Below are positions 10,884 through 21,112 of a stretch of 64,000 nucleotides of DNA, in pieces. How positions within the stretch are numbered: the stretch's first letter is position 1; each line of letters begins with the position of its first letter. Below the pieces are notes generated by a model that was not told the origin of the DNA, ran no database searches, and was given only the letters and a program-made list of their open reading frames with translations. Source of the DNA: Pseudoips prasinana (lineage: Eukaryota; Arthropoda; Insecta; Lepidoptera; Nolidae); NCBI GenBank assembly GCA_951640165.1, contig OX621266.1, positions 2,232,001 to 2,296,000 of the forward strand. Reading direction: 5' to 3'. Both the position numbers and the translations under genes were made by a program.

Positions 10884-11339
10884 ACGAGGACTTATATGCC
10901 CTGACCTTTTTCTAAAATAATACATTTCTCTTACATATAATCTTGTTACACGTACACTAAATATGACTGAAAACGGCTAAATAAATAATATTTTACCAAT
11001 TTAATTTTTTTTGTTTCACTTACTTCACCATTTATGATCGCTCAGGCACCAATTATGATTGCTCTGGTCGTGAAATTTTTTGAATTTAAATATTTCCATA
11101 ACTGTATGAGTAAATTGAAGGCCAATAGTAACAATGTACTATTTGAAAATCAATCTTTTTAATGTGAAACATAATTACCATTAAATATCAATAACTGAAA
11201 AGCACCAGAGTGATCACACGAATACGCCCGTTTTGGAGATTGATCCATAAACTAACAGATATACTTCTCAATACATACATACAAATTACACCAGACACAA
11301 CAAATTATCGTGATTATCACACAACATTTATCCCGGGTG

Positions 11340-11400
11340 AGAATCGAAACGTAGTGGGTTCGATTCGCATCTGGGACAAGTGTTTGTGTGGATTAGTAAT
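11340..11400 (+). mobile_element. SINE head fragment
   Basis: GTAGTGGGTTCGATTCGCAT followed by GGGACAAGTGTTTGTGTG is a B box plus body start. The A-box side is missing. Confidence 0.5.
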
Positions 11401-11499
11401 TCACAAAACCAATAATGCCCCGTCTTAGGAAACACGTGAGAAAGGAATGCATTTATGTTAAAATTATTTTAGTTGATATTGCTTGAAATCGTCACCATT

Positions 11500-11672
11500 A
11501 TTCATCATCATCATCATCATATCAGCCAAAAGTTGTCCACTACTGGACAAAGGCCTTCCCAAAGTTCTCCACAACTGCCGGCATCCCGCGACCCTTGTAA
11601 GATCGTCGGTCCACCTTGTGGGGGACTTCCCACGCTGCGTCTTCTGGTTCATGGTCGCCACTCGAGAACCTT
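11500..11672 (-). pseudogene. RTE LINE C-terminus and (TGA)n tail
   Basis: Minus-strand translation gives the RTE terminal motif TRWTDDLTRVAGCRQLWRTL, then the tail GCTGATATGATGATGATGAT. RTE ORFs characteristically end with an RW(T/S)DD...VAG...W...G segment followed by a short simple-repeat tail. Only the last ~55 codons remain. Confidence 0.8.
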
Positions 11673-11710
11673 TCTGCCCCAGCGGTCGTTCTTATACTTA
11701 CATAATTAGC

Positions 11711-11992
11711 TTCTCCATGGAGACTGGCCATCTGCGCGGGACCTATTATAGTGCATAAACGCACAAACGCAGGGGCCCTTTCTATTCCATCACTCTCATG
11801 ATCCCATGGGACGACTAGCAACACAACCGGAAACAAGTCTAGTACAGGACCATCGGCTTTACTTGCTCGCTAAGACACGAGTGTAAAATGACGGTATTAT
11901 ACACTCCTAGATTTCGGGCACATATCGAGAAGTTTTCTAATACAATAATCACTCTTTTAGCCCGACCCGCGACTTAAACCCAGGACCTCGAT
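11711..11992 (-). mobile_element. SINE-A, diverged
   Basis: On the minus strand GAGGTCCTGGGTTTAAGTCG (B box), TCGGGC, a GTCCTGTACTAGACTTG block and the GCGCAGATGGCCAGTCTC end are in family order. It abuts the RTE tail at 11500-11672. Confidence 0.75.
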
Positions 11993-12048
11993 ATCATAAC
12001 ATATATGACATTATATGCGTATATATAATATATATTTGGGTCAGCTGG

Positions 12049-12245
12049 CCATCACAGGCCATCAAGAACATTTTTGGAAAACCCTCAGGTATGCAGGTTT
12101 CCTCACGATGTTTTCTTCACCGTTTTAAGTGCGAGATAGTTAATTTCTAGTAAGCATATGAATACAAAAAGTCAGTGGTGCCTTGGTTTTGAACCCAAAA
12201 CCACACTCCACAGTTCAACGGTCTAACCACTAGGCTATCTCAACG
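12049..12245 (-). mobile_element. tRNA-derived SINE, other family
   Basis: Minus-strand head GATAGCCTAGTGGTTAGACC and B-box-like GTTTTGGGTTCAAAACC. The body contains (plus reading) GCAGGTTTCCTCACGATG, a motif I recall from lepidopteran SINEs. Confidence 0.7.
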
Positions 12246-12403
12246 TAGTTATAGTAATTTATATAAAAAAGTCACTTAATTTTTGCAGGTGAAAATAGGA
12301 TAATAATATAAAACCTCGATTTTGATAACTTTTTGTTCTATTTTATACACGTATGTTTGTAGAGTCAAAGGCTCGGACTTAGCCTATATAAAATTAAAAA
12401 TAT

Positions 12404-12492
12404 CGCGGGACAAATAATACACGGATCTGATCCCAAACTAGGCAGAGCCTGTACTATGCAGCTATGGAACAATCAGACAACTGATAATATAA
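12404..12492 (-). mobile_element. SINE-B 3' half
   Basis: GATCCCAAACTAGGCAGAGC and the TGTACTATG...AACTGATATAAGC segment match SINE-B bodies. The tRNA-like head is absent. Confidence 0.6.
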
Positions 12493-12824
12493 GCTGGGCC
12501 GTGATTGCCGATTGGATAGTATAAAAAAGCTTTTAGCGAAATAAACGCAAGATTACCAATGTAAAATATTTAACGTGGGCAATTTCTAAACTAAGGCACC
12601 GATGAAGTTTTTTAAAAATAGAAACGTTACCTAGGTCACGTAATACTCTGAATTAATTTTACCCACCTACGCGCTGAGTAAGTTTTTGTCTTACATTCTC
12701 TAGGTGAGACGTAGGACAAAGAATATACATAATATTATTCTTAGGAGGTCCAAAGTATATAATTATTGTGAAAATGCAATACTTATATAGTAATACAGTC
12801 TTCCTAGTCGAATTGACGAAAATA

Positions 12825-13026
12825 GCCATCTGCGCGTCACATATTATAGTGCGCAAACACAGGAGCACTTCTATTCCATCACTCTCATGATCCGATGAGA
12901 CGCCAAGCGTAACGACAGGAAAGAGGTCAGGTACAGGACCGACGGCTTCACGTGCTCTCCGACCCGGGATTTGAACCCAGGACCTCGTTCTCTGCGACTG
13001 AACACGCTACCGCTAGACCAACGAGA
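12825..13026 (-). mobile_element. SINE-A with internal deletion
   Basis: The tRNA-like head (minus strand) has TTGGTCTAGCGGTAGCGTG and GGTTCAAATCCCGGGTCGG. It is joined directly to the GAGAGCACGTGAAGCCGTCG block, so about 80 bp of body are missing compared with 50483-50854. Confidence 0.85.
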
Positions 13027-13032
13027 CAGGTA

Positions 13033-13190
13033 ATAGACTAGTCCATTGGTCTAGTAGTTAGTGACCCTGAGTGCTAAGCCAGAGGGCTTCGATTCCCACC
13101 CAGGAAATATCTTAGTGTGATGACTGTGATGAAAATATTTGTTCTGTCAGGGGGTAATTTATGTATAACTAGGTATGCCCCAGGTTTCTC
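13033..13190 (+). mobile_element. tRNA-derived SINE, degraded
   Basis: TTGGTCTAGTAGTTAGTGAC and GGCTTCGATTCCCACCC form an A/B box pair. It lies head-to-head with the SINE-A that ends at 13026. Confidence 0.65.
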
Positions 13191-13243
13191 TCGCGTTTAA
13201 CTTTATAAATTATAGCATGTGTTATTCCGATATATAAGCATAT

Positions 13244-13610
13244 TACTACAAAGTTCCATCAAAATCCGTTAAGTAGTTTTCGCGTGAAAGAGTAAAGAAT
13301 AAAGAATAATTTATTTCCCACAAAAAAGTGCACAATTTACACATAAATTACAGCATTTAAATGGTGAAAAAAAAAAGAATTGAACTCTGGTACCCATGAT
13401 AAGATTTAACTTGAGTTATGGGTACCAGGGCTCTCACACATAGTTTAAGCTAAAAGTAAACGTAGATAACAGATTTAACAAACGTAGCCAGTAGCAAAAA
13501 TTTAACCTAGGAGCCTCGACATCTGTACAGAATAGAGATAAATATATATGATTGTAAGTTTGTAGTAACAAACATACACACTCACAAACTTTCGCCTTTA
13601 TAATATTAGT
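13244..13610 (-). mobile_element. Lep1-type Helitron fragment split by an insertion
   Basis: 13244-13294 (CCGTTAAGTAGTTTTCGCGT) and 13564-13610 (ACACACTCACAAACTTTCGC, then CTTTATAATATTAGT) are adjoining parts of the common Lep1-like sequence. They are separated by 13295-13563. AGTAA stands on both sides of the inserted block. Confidence 0.75.
13295..13563 (-). mobile_element. LINE 3' end inserted in the Lep1 copy
   Basis: Minus-strand text ends GTGGGAAATAAATTATTCTT with a TTCTTTATTCTTT-like tail, typical of a LINE 3' end. The 5-bp flanking repeat AGTAA (13290-13294 and 13564-13568) is consistent with a target-site duplication. No coding sequence is recognisable. Confidence 0.7.
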
Positions 13611-13799
13611 GCGATACCAATTTATATTTATTGTTTGGGTAAGTAGAAGATTGGATTAACACCGTACGACTCGAATTTATTAATAGATTTTTGAAAAAAT
13701 TACCGATTAGCAATACTGATCATATTATTATGTAACAAATTAAAATAATTGGAAATAATGTTATAACATTAAACTGCTGCTTTAATTTAGTAAAAAATA

Positions 13800-14010
13800 G
13801 GAAAATTGTAGGACCCGGGTGCGTGTCCCAACCATCTGGGACACGGCGCAAAAGAGGGGCACCGGAGCAGCATACCCGCGTTCCCGGGGCTCCCCCTATC
13901 AGGCGCCAGAAGAAGTCCACGGCAGGTTAGGTTTAGTCGGTGAGAGTCCGACATACCCACCCGCAGACACTTTTTGCGGGTGGCATGCATTAGCATTCCC
14001 CCTGCCTAAT

Positions 14011-14057
<47 letters not shown>

Positions 14058-14069
14058 AAAATTGTAGGA
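13800..14069 (+). mobile_element. 5'-truncated retroposon, poly-A tail and 14-bp target duplication
   Basis: GGAAAATTGTAGGA occurs exactly at 13800-13813 and 14056-14069. Between them lie 198 bp of GC-rich sequence and 44 A's (14012-14055). This is the signature of target-primed reverse transcription. The body has a GTCGG...CCGAC hairpin but no recognisable domain, so it is either a LINE 3' end (Jockey or R1 type have poly-A tails) or a SINE. The exact duplication and long A tract suggest a recent insertion. Confidence 0.9.
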
Positions 14070-14320
14070 AAACATAGTCAGCGTAGATCTTACTCAATCC
14101 ATTTCATTGTTTCCAAAGGACCTGGATCACAACATATATCTACAAGGCGTAACACAAATAGTGTAATAGAGTACATAACTTAAGGAGTGCCACAAACCCA
14201 ACAGAACATATTAAACAAAACCCGTTTGCACGAGCTGGTCCTTTATCTTGTATGGGGAAATAATATTTTATTTTGTGTATTTTGCTTGTTTAGTTTCATA
14301 GGCATTAATCTCCTTAACTT

Positions 14321-14566
14321 ACTTATCGTATGGGCAGTGAGTGGTTACCCTAGTGTCAGAGTTATTCAAGCCACCAAATAGTTAACGACTGTCGTATAAT
14401 GACTACAACCGAGACCGACAGCTATATGTCCCTCGGAAGCACGGAGACGCTCAGAAATTATACCATTTTGGTGGTCACCCATCTATGGACTGACCGCGAG
14501 CCCAGTTGCTTAACCTTGCCGATCACTTACGGACCGGTGAGAGTATCTAGCAATGAGCGGCTCTTC
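14321..14566 (-). mobile_element. SINE-5S (5S rRNA-derived)
   Basis: The minus strand contains CCGTAAGTGATCGGCAAGGT, TTAAGCAACTGGGCTCGCGG and GTCAGTCCATAGATGGGTGA. These follow the internal control region of 5S rRNA (GATCACCGA..GTTAAGCAAC..GCGGTCAGTAC..GATGGGTGACCGC) in order. A unique 3' body ends with ACTAGGGTAACCACTCACTG. 5S genes use the same region as an RNA polymerase III promoter. Confidence 0.82.
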
Positions 14567-14811
14567 TAACTAACGTCTGCTATTTGTATTGTATATATAG
14601 CTATAGGAGAGCGTTGCAAGTACGTCATGAAATATACGTGAGGCTGTGAGGTGGTTCCCTCTGCTATAAATAACACAGTAAGATCTCGAGGCAATCAACT
14701 CCCTTCCGTTGCATTTCATATTCTTTATAACATTTCGCGAAGCTAATTCATCAGAAATAAAAGATATATACGTTTATAAGATGAACTTATGTTACCTAAG
14801 TTTCGAGCGCA

Positions 14812-14972
14812 ATCATCAGCCGAAAGACGTCCAATTCTGGAGAAAGTTCTCCACACAGATCTACACACAACTGTCGATCATGCGGTAGCCACATCCAGCA
14901 TCTTCCAGCGACTCTCACAAGATCATCGGTCCATCTTTTAGGGGGCTGCCCACGCCGCGGCTTCCGGTGCGC
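14812..14972 (-). mobile_element. RTE LINE 3' end, decayed
   Basis: The minus strand has GAAGCCGCGGCGTGGGC, AGATGGACCGATGATCTTGT and CCAGAATTGGACGTCTTTCG before a short GATGATT tail. These match other RTE ends with many changes. Confidence 0.7.
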
Positions 14973-14989
14973 TATACAGCTTATTTAAT

Positions 14990-16481
14990 AGCTAGTGAAG
15001 TTGATATTAATCACTATAGCCTACCCAAATTCACAGTAGTTTTGCAACGATGTATTTGTGTAAACGCTATTATATAATGTGCGTGTATTAAAATCAGCTT
15101 TCGGTGTCGTATTGGGAGATACTGTTATGGTATTGGAAATAAATTTAATTACATAAATATTCCTCATGGGTCAGAGCTAACTCATACATAAGACAGTCGC
15201 TAAGTAACTCAGGATTTTTCTTTTTATATGTAAAGGATTCGATAGTACAGCCATCATTAAACACAAAAGCTTCGATCTATTAAGAATTTTCTGAACGTCC
15301 ACCTGAATACAGATTAAAATTTTAAATATAATATCATTATATCTTCTTCTTTGCAGGTTTAATCAAAAACCTTCATGAAATCAATTCTATATCAGTAATT
15401 TTTATAGTACAAAAAAGTTTTCAATATTTACAAGCGGTAAGAATGGATTTATGAGAATGAAAAAATTATACATATATTTGTGAATCTATATTCCTATAAG
15501 ATTTTTTACACTTTATTGGAGAAGAATTACCACCACAAACTTAACGAATGATTTAGTTGTAAAATTGGCAAGTAACGAGAAAAATTTATACTTTCATAGA
15601 TCCCCTCGATATATACTCCAGGTTTTGATTTACCCACCACTTCTTGCAATAACCATTTAGAAGTTTTATTAAAATTCTAGCGCAGCTCAATAATCTTCAG
15701 CGTCTATGTAAAATACTATGGTAGAAAAAACTTGACATCTTCAAAAATACTATATTATCTGCTCGCACCTTTTAATAGATTTTTTAATCTTTTTAGAAGC
15801 CATTTAGCCGGTAATACTACATCAGTTTTCGTACCTATTCCGATTCTAATTTTACTAAAATTGCATCGGTAACATCCTTATAACTATGTTAAAAATAAAT
15901 AATCAGTTAATGAACACTTCACTAAAGTGTTATCACAATCCAAACAAACCGTAAATCGCTATGAATAACGCGACAATTATTTAATATTATAACGAGTTCT
16001 CACGCCATAAAAGAAGGAAAACACTCCTGCAATTTAGTCTCTCGTTGCTTAACGGTGTACTTTTGCTATGTTAATTTCTGTCTGTTTGAAATGCATATTT
16101 TGTCTTCAGCATTTTTACTTACGGTAAAAGTAAAAAAGCAGCTAAAGGTAAGTGCAATGACTTAACTAGGTATACACAAGCTATTCGATCTTTAAGTACA
16201 TTGCAATAATTAATCAAAATCTTGCACTTAGATACAGAAAGCCATAAACACATTCAAACGAAGCATTGAAAAGCAGAGCAGAGAAACTACAAAACATACA
16301 CAATTAATAATATTTATTATAAGTTTAAACATCTAAAATGTATTTCTGTTTCCAAATCCTAATACCTAATTATTACTAAAAATATTATTACTATGAAAAC
16401 TAAATATAAAGTAATATAAAACATAAAAGTTTGTCTAACCAATATACAGAACAGATTTCCATAAATATTCGTAGTTATATA
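14990..16481. other. AT-rich sequence, nothing recognised
   Basis: Scanning both strands I see only short open frames, no repeat-family match and no simple repeats of note. It may be unique intergenic or intronic sequence. Confidence 0.5.
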
Positions 16482-16556
16482 GCTTATATCTTCGAATAAC
16501 ACATAGAATATAATTTATAAAGCTTAACGCGGGTAAAACCGCGGTGCACAGCTAGT
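16482..16556 (+). mobile_element. Helitron (Lep1-like) 3' terminus
   Basis: TTAACGCGGGTAAAACCGCG forms a hairpin near the end, followed by CAGCTAGTT. Helitrons end in a small hairpin followed by CTRR, here CTAG, before the host T. Confidence 0.75.
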
Positions 16557-17587
16557 TATTTAATTAAGCCTTTCAACAGTCCACTGCCATTTTGTTCGCT
16601 CAACAAGAAATGAGCCTATTAAAGAAAGTTCTCTATAAAGCATAAATAGGGAAACTGATGAAAAATCCCTTGAAAAGGGACAGGGATAATCAATGCCAGG
16701 AAAAGAGCAAACATATCTTTCAGCACCAATTCCCGTCCATTAATAAAGTCCTAACCTAACCCTATCCAATATAGGAGAGCATCAATCGGAGCGTGAACAT
16801 TATCCGGATAGTGGGTAGGCAGACAGGTGGTAAATCACAGCGAACGACATTTTTTCCGGACCTCTTCTCCCTGTCGAGAGCTGTCTCGAGAGATACCGAG
16901 TATGGTTTGCAAAAAATGTGTTTAGTATTTTTTTATTTATATATCCTACTTATGATAAGCGACGATAACTTGGCAAACCGATTAGTTAAGATTTGAAAAT
17001 ATGGAGTGCAGTGCCATTGAATTGATTTGAATTGAATATTATAATAGGTAGTTATTCATATTTGATGATGACACTGCACCAAATTTTCTGCCTGCGGCAT
17101 CGGTCGAGGATGGTTGGAACCTGGACTGTTTCTTGGAAACAGTACTTTTGCCGCATGTAAGATTTGCTCAATTTACTTGCGATCTTTTATATTGATCGGT
17201 TGAGTTTTTAAACAACAAGCATAATAAACACACATTCACATTTATAAATATTATTTAAAATGACAGCGTTGTGAGCTCATTACATAGATCAAATTAAGGC
17301 AGAAGAATTAAATTAATTAATTCTTTCATCGATCTCTTCTGTTTACATTTACATTATTTAATTTTAAGGGAATGTGAAGCAGGAACCAAAGGAATGGGCT
17401 TGGGTTCAGGATCGCCAAAACTGAAAGGAAACTGTATAGACGCGAAATATATAGCTCAAAATCCATAATTACCAACCTTACTTATTATAATTACAAAAAG
17501 CTTGATATAGCATTCCATAATTGTAAATGCTAATCAATCTTTAAATATCCTTAAATCTTATTAATTACCTTTACAGTTCAAAAAAGA

Positions 17588-17763
17588 ACCGGCGGCCTTG
17601 AACCGGAAGACGCAGCGAGAGCAGGCCAAGGTGGACCGACGATCTTGCAAGGGTCCCAGGAAGCCACTGGATGCAGGCAGCACAAAACCAGCCATTGTGG
17701 AGATCCTTGGGGAAGGCCTTTTCCAGCTGTGGACGTCTTTCAGCTGATATGATGATGATGATG
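17588..17763 (+). pseudogene. RTE LINE C-terminus and (ATG)n tail
   Basis: GGTGGACCGACGATCTTGCA, GTGGAGATCCTTGGGGAAGG and GTGGACGTCTTTCAGCTGAT, then ATGATGATGATGATGA. The coding frame is shifted relative to the family pattern (TRWTDDL...), so this is a dead 3' fragment. Confidence 0.8.
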
Positions 17764-17964
17764 ACATTTCAATAAATTAAGTTCTGACTCATAAATCCGT
17801 CACAAAATCTTGTTTTGTTGTTTCTGTTTTAGTTAATCGATCGGGATAGTCGATATCTAATGAAATATTAATATATACTCTATAGTTTTAATTATTAAAC
17901 GTAAGGAATGTGGTGATGGATGTAATTGTGTATAGTCATAATTTGTATTGTTGTCACAAAACTA

Positions 17965-18084
17965 GTACATACACCAGCACATCCAGCTACCCCAATATGT
18001 CAAATTTCTTTAAAAGATTTTCTACTTTATCACAAAAGCATGAAGTTCACTTTCAACTGGGGAAATGTGACAGGTTGGGGTAGC
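17965..18084. mobile_element. Short MITE copy 1 (right end truncated)
   Basis: The left terminus GTACATACACCAGCACATCC and the inner arm GCTACCCCAATATGTCAAAT pair with GACAGGTTGGGGTAGC at 18068-18084. Beyond that point the right outer arm found in copies at 42873 and 54921 is missing. Confidence 0.85.
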
Positions 18085-18087
18085 AAA

Positions 18088-18165
18088 ACCCTATCTGGGT
18101 TAGAACCCACGACCTCTGCCATTGCAGTCAAGGTTACAAACCATTAGACCAAAAGGCCAGTTAAG
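18088..18165 (-). mobile_element. SINE head fragment
   Basis: Minus-strand TTTTGGTCTAATGGTTTGTA and GTCGTGGGTTCTAACCC form tRNA-like A and B boxes. It abuts MITE copy 1. Confidence 0.65.
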
Positions 18166-18302
18166 TTACTCGTATCACTACAATGTCAGCATATTAAGTA
18201 TATTCTTTACTTTTAAAGATATTAGGATGTGCTAACACGAAAATTGCGTGGTCTATCTCGCGCTGGCCAGTTTTTACTTATAAACATACGTATATAATAA
18301 CT

Positions 18303-19156
18303 TATAGCAGGCAAAAGAACATCATCCTCTCTGATTACAGTCTCCAGGGGCATAAACTTCAGAAGTGCAAAAGTATGAGTGACCTTGGCGTAATCCACGA
18401 CACTAAATTATTATTTGATGAGCACATCAACAAGATTGTTAAAAAGGCATATCAGGCCCTAGGATTTGTGATGAGGTTATCATTTAACTTCAAAGAGGCC
18501 AAAACATTTAAAATTTTATATTGTTCATTTGTACGACCTATACTGGAATATGCCAGCCAAGTGTGGAATCCTCGTTACGACATATACACATCCCGTATAG
18601 AAAACATACAACACAAATTTATTAAATATCTATGGTATCGCGTTAATTATAATTCTGACGATTATATAAAATTATGTGCACATTTCCATATGCTGCCCCT
18701 GGCCATGCGGCGTGAAATAGCTGACACAACATATCTACTTAACATCTTGTCTGGTGCTATAGATTGCCCTGACCTGCTAAACAAAATAACGTTCGATATA
18801 CCCACGAAAGTGGTGAGACACTACACTCCGTTCCATCTCCCTTTGGTATCCACAAACTATAGGCAAAATGCATTTTTGTGGCGAGCTGGCAACTGTTTTA
18901 ACAGCCAAATTAAATTGTTGAATTTTGATATTTTTGTTGATAAAACCGAGACAGTGAGAAGGGTACTCAGCCTAGACTTTTTAAAAATAAATTGTGTAAA
19001 CGTGTTTAGTTGTTATAACTTAATTTTATTTGATCACACTATTGTTACATATGCAACTATCTATTCGTGAAGACCTTTTATTGGCTCTCAGGAACTACAA
19101 TAATTGCATATGATTGTCACTATTTGCTGTTGGTCTTCCTAAATAAATAAATAAAT
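18303..19156 (+). pseudogene. CR1/Jockey-superfamily LINE, C-terminal third
   Basis: The frame is open upstream of the first ATG (18375), starting TYSRQKNIILSDYSLQGHKL, so the true reading begins inside a truncated ORF at about 18303. The conserved post-catalytic region of a non-LTR reverse transcriptase follows: SDLGVIHDTKLLFDEHINKI, FVRPILEYASQVWNP, and a C-terminal tail ending at 19070. The palm motifs including xADD are absent, so it is catalytically dead. The 3' UTR ends in (AAAT)n at 19141-19156, a typical CR1-like tail. There are no stops in 231+24 codons, which suggests moderate age. Confidence 0.85.
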
Positions 19157-19477
19157 ACGCTTCTTTACGATTCCATTATTTTTATGCGTATGCGCTTCTG
19201 TGAATGTAAAGCGTAAGTAGCGTTAGTTATATCATGTCGTACGAACAATAACACTATCGAAGTAATATGTTTACGCGTCTACACTGAATCAAAGTGATTG
19301 CCGACGCAGCGCAGGCGCAATCTAGAGCGTGTGAAAACCGTAATTCTTACGAGCTCTTTTCTTTGCGGTGACCAAATCAGATACACAGTGATATAGTTGC
19401 ATGCGTGAAATTTATGTTGCCATTAAATTTTATAAGATCTATGCATTGTGTGAGTGAGGTGATTAAATTAACTAGGC

Positions 19478-19682
19478 AAAGGTGCTAGGTGCACCTCACC
19501 TAGCTTTTGCTGAGATGGTGACTTTTCGACGGAACATGCAGGAGCTATTATACTTTCTTTATTTTGTTGATTATTTTTTCGATATTATTATTTTTTGTGT
19601 TTGTATTATGCTGATACCTTGTAATTACTAATTTCTTATGTGTTCGTGTTAAATAAATGTATTTCTATTCTATTCTATTCTA
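19478..19682 (+). mobile_element. LINE 3' UTR with (ATTCT)n tail
   Basis: Begins with a hairpin (AGGTGCTAGGTGC with CACCTCACCTAGC) and ends GTTAAATAAATG then TATTTCTATTCTATTCTATT. The tail type matches the LINE at 52243-53948. Confidence 0.6.
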
Positions 19683-20337
19683 AATCCTAAGAGTATAAAA
19701 TAAAATACATTTGAATGATTACACTGAACCCTACCATCAACCAACCTCAACAACCGTTGGGTGGACAAAGAAAAAGTAAGATAGAAAGGGCAGTAGTTAT
19801 TAGTGTGCAACGTTCTCTATAACATGTTAAAAGTTGTGTATGTATGTACACATTACATAAACATATACTTATATTTGTTTAAATACTAATAATACTATAA
19901 TTTAATAACATAAAATAGGTACATACAACATGTAACGTAATTAACGCACACCCTCAAACTCCCCAATTAGAATATTATGTTGTAATCATAATACATACAC
20001 TGAATTTTTAATTTAACATTTATATGCTTGTTATTTACTAAATGAGTTTCTTGGAATAAAGTTTATTTTTCATTTTTTTTAATGAAAGATGGAATTTGTA
20101 TGAATACTAATAAACTGCGATTTCAAAAGTCTTGTTACTTTGACTTACGGTCCATTTCACTTTGTTTTGACTGTACAGGGTTAATATGACAATAATTTCC
20201 GTAGTTTTGATTATTTTTGGAAAAAAATTACCTATATTAAAAATGATATAAATCGATTCAGTAAACGATTCTGAACAAACTATATTCAGGATGTGCGTTA
20301 ATTAAGTTACATGTTGTATATTAGAATATTATACAAA
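19683..20337. other. AT-rich sequence, nothing recognised
   Basis: Only short open frames and AT-rich text; ACATGTAACGTAATTAACGC near 19928 and GCGTTAATTAAGTTACATGT near 20294 form a distant inverted pair of uncertain meaning. Confidence 0.4.
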
Positions 20338-20425
20338 TTTACGAAGGCGGACTTAATGATCTAGGCATTTCCTACCAATCGACCTTAGGGTGGTGCAAAG
20401 AGACCATGGTAGGCACAGATCATAA
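20338..20425 (-). mobile_element. 3' UTR block of the 26-29 kb LINE family
   Basis: GAAGGCGGACTTAATGAT and ACCAATCGACCTTAGGGTGG match the 3' UTR segment at 26185-26230. The orientation is antisense on the plus strand. No coding part is attached. Confidence 0.65.
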
Positions 20426-20846
20426 ACAAAACATTAATTAGTGAATAAATATGGACTTTACAATACTGTAATATATAATACAAAACTATAAAATTCTATA
20501 CTATATTATTCAATCCGATCATGTAATCATTTATTTATATAAATATAATTTTAGGGTTTCTTCTAAGAATTTCCGAAGGATATGCTCCCGAACTTTTTTT
20601 ATGTAATATAACAGACACATTTGGACAGAGGTAACCAATAAAAAGCTATAGTGCTAAATCCAGTATTTGGATGCAAATCAGTATTGTTTCACGTTGCCTT
20701 CTGTTATTTTTTCTCTAAATTTCTCTCTTTCTGAAAGTTTTACATTAAAGCTCTGCTTCTACTTAATATACTCAATTTAAATCAATTTGAATTCGGTAAG
20801 CGTTAAAACAGGATAAAATTAGTCCAGCTGCAGAGCTGCCGAGAGA

Positions 20847-20981
20847 GGTCAATATCACGACTTAAGGCACTCCTGAAGTAGAAAATTTACCATTGCCATG
20901 AAACTGCCAACAGCAATTGTCATGAGTTTTTTGGCAAGTAAATTTTCTACTTCAGGAGTGCCTTAAGTCGTGATATTGACC
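20847..20981. repeat. Palindromic element, perfect 43-bp arms
   Basis: Arm 20847-20889 and arm 20939-20981 are exact reverse complements over 43 bp. The 49-bp centre is itself weakly palindromic (CATGAAACTGCC, GTCATGAGTTTT). There is no ORF. The perfect arms mean recent formation or continuing homogenisation. Confidence 0.9.
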
Positions 20982-21038
20982 CCATAAGTAGTTTCATCTA
21001 TTTTCATATTAATTTATACAACTACAGGTTTAAATTAA

Positions 21039-21112
21039 AAGGTACTGGGTTCATTTTATGAACCCAGTACCTTATTATCTGCTGTAGGACTCGCTACCGC
21101 TAGGCCAACGAA
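21039..21112 (-). mobile_element. SINE-A head with mirrored edge
   Basis: On the minus strand 21112-21058 reads TTGGCCTAGCGGTAGCGAGT through AAGGTACTGGGTTCAT, a SINE-A head cut inside the B box. At the cut the last 16 bp are repeated in inverted orientation (21039-21054 against 21058-21073) with a 3-nt loop. Confidence 0.7.

Noticed and set aside
11473..11709. ORF with a poly-histidine run
   Set aside because: It is the antisense reading of the (ATG)n tail of an RTE element.
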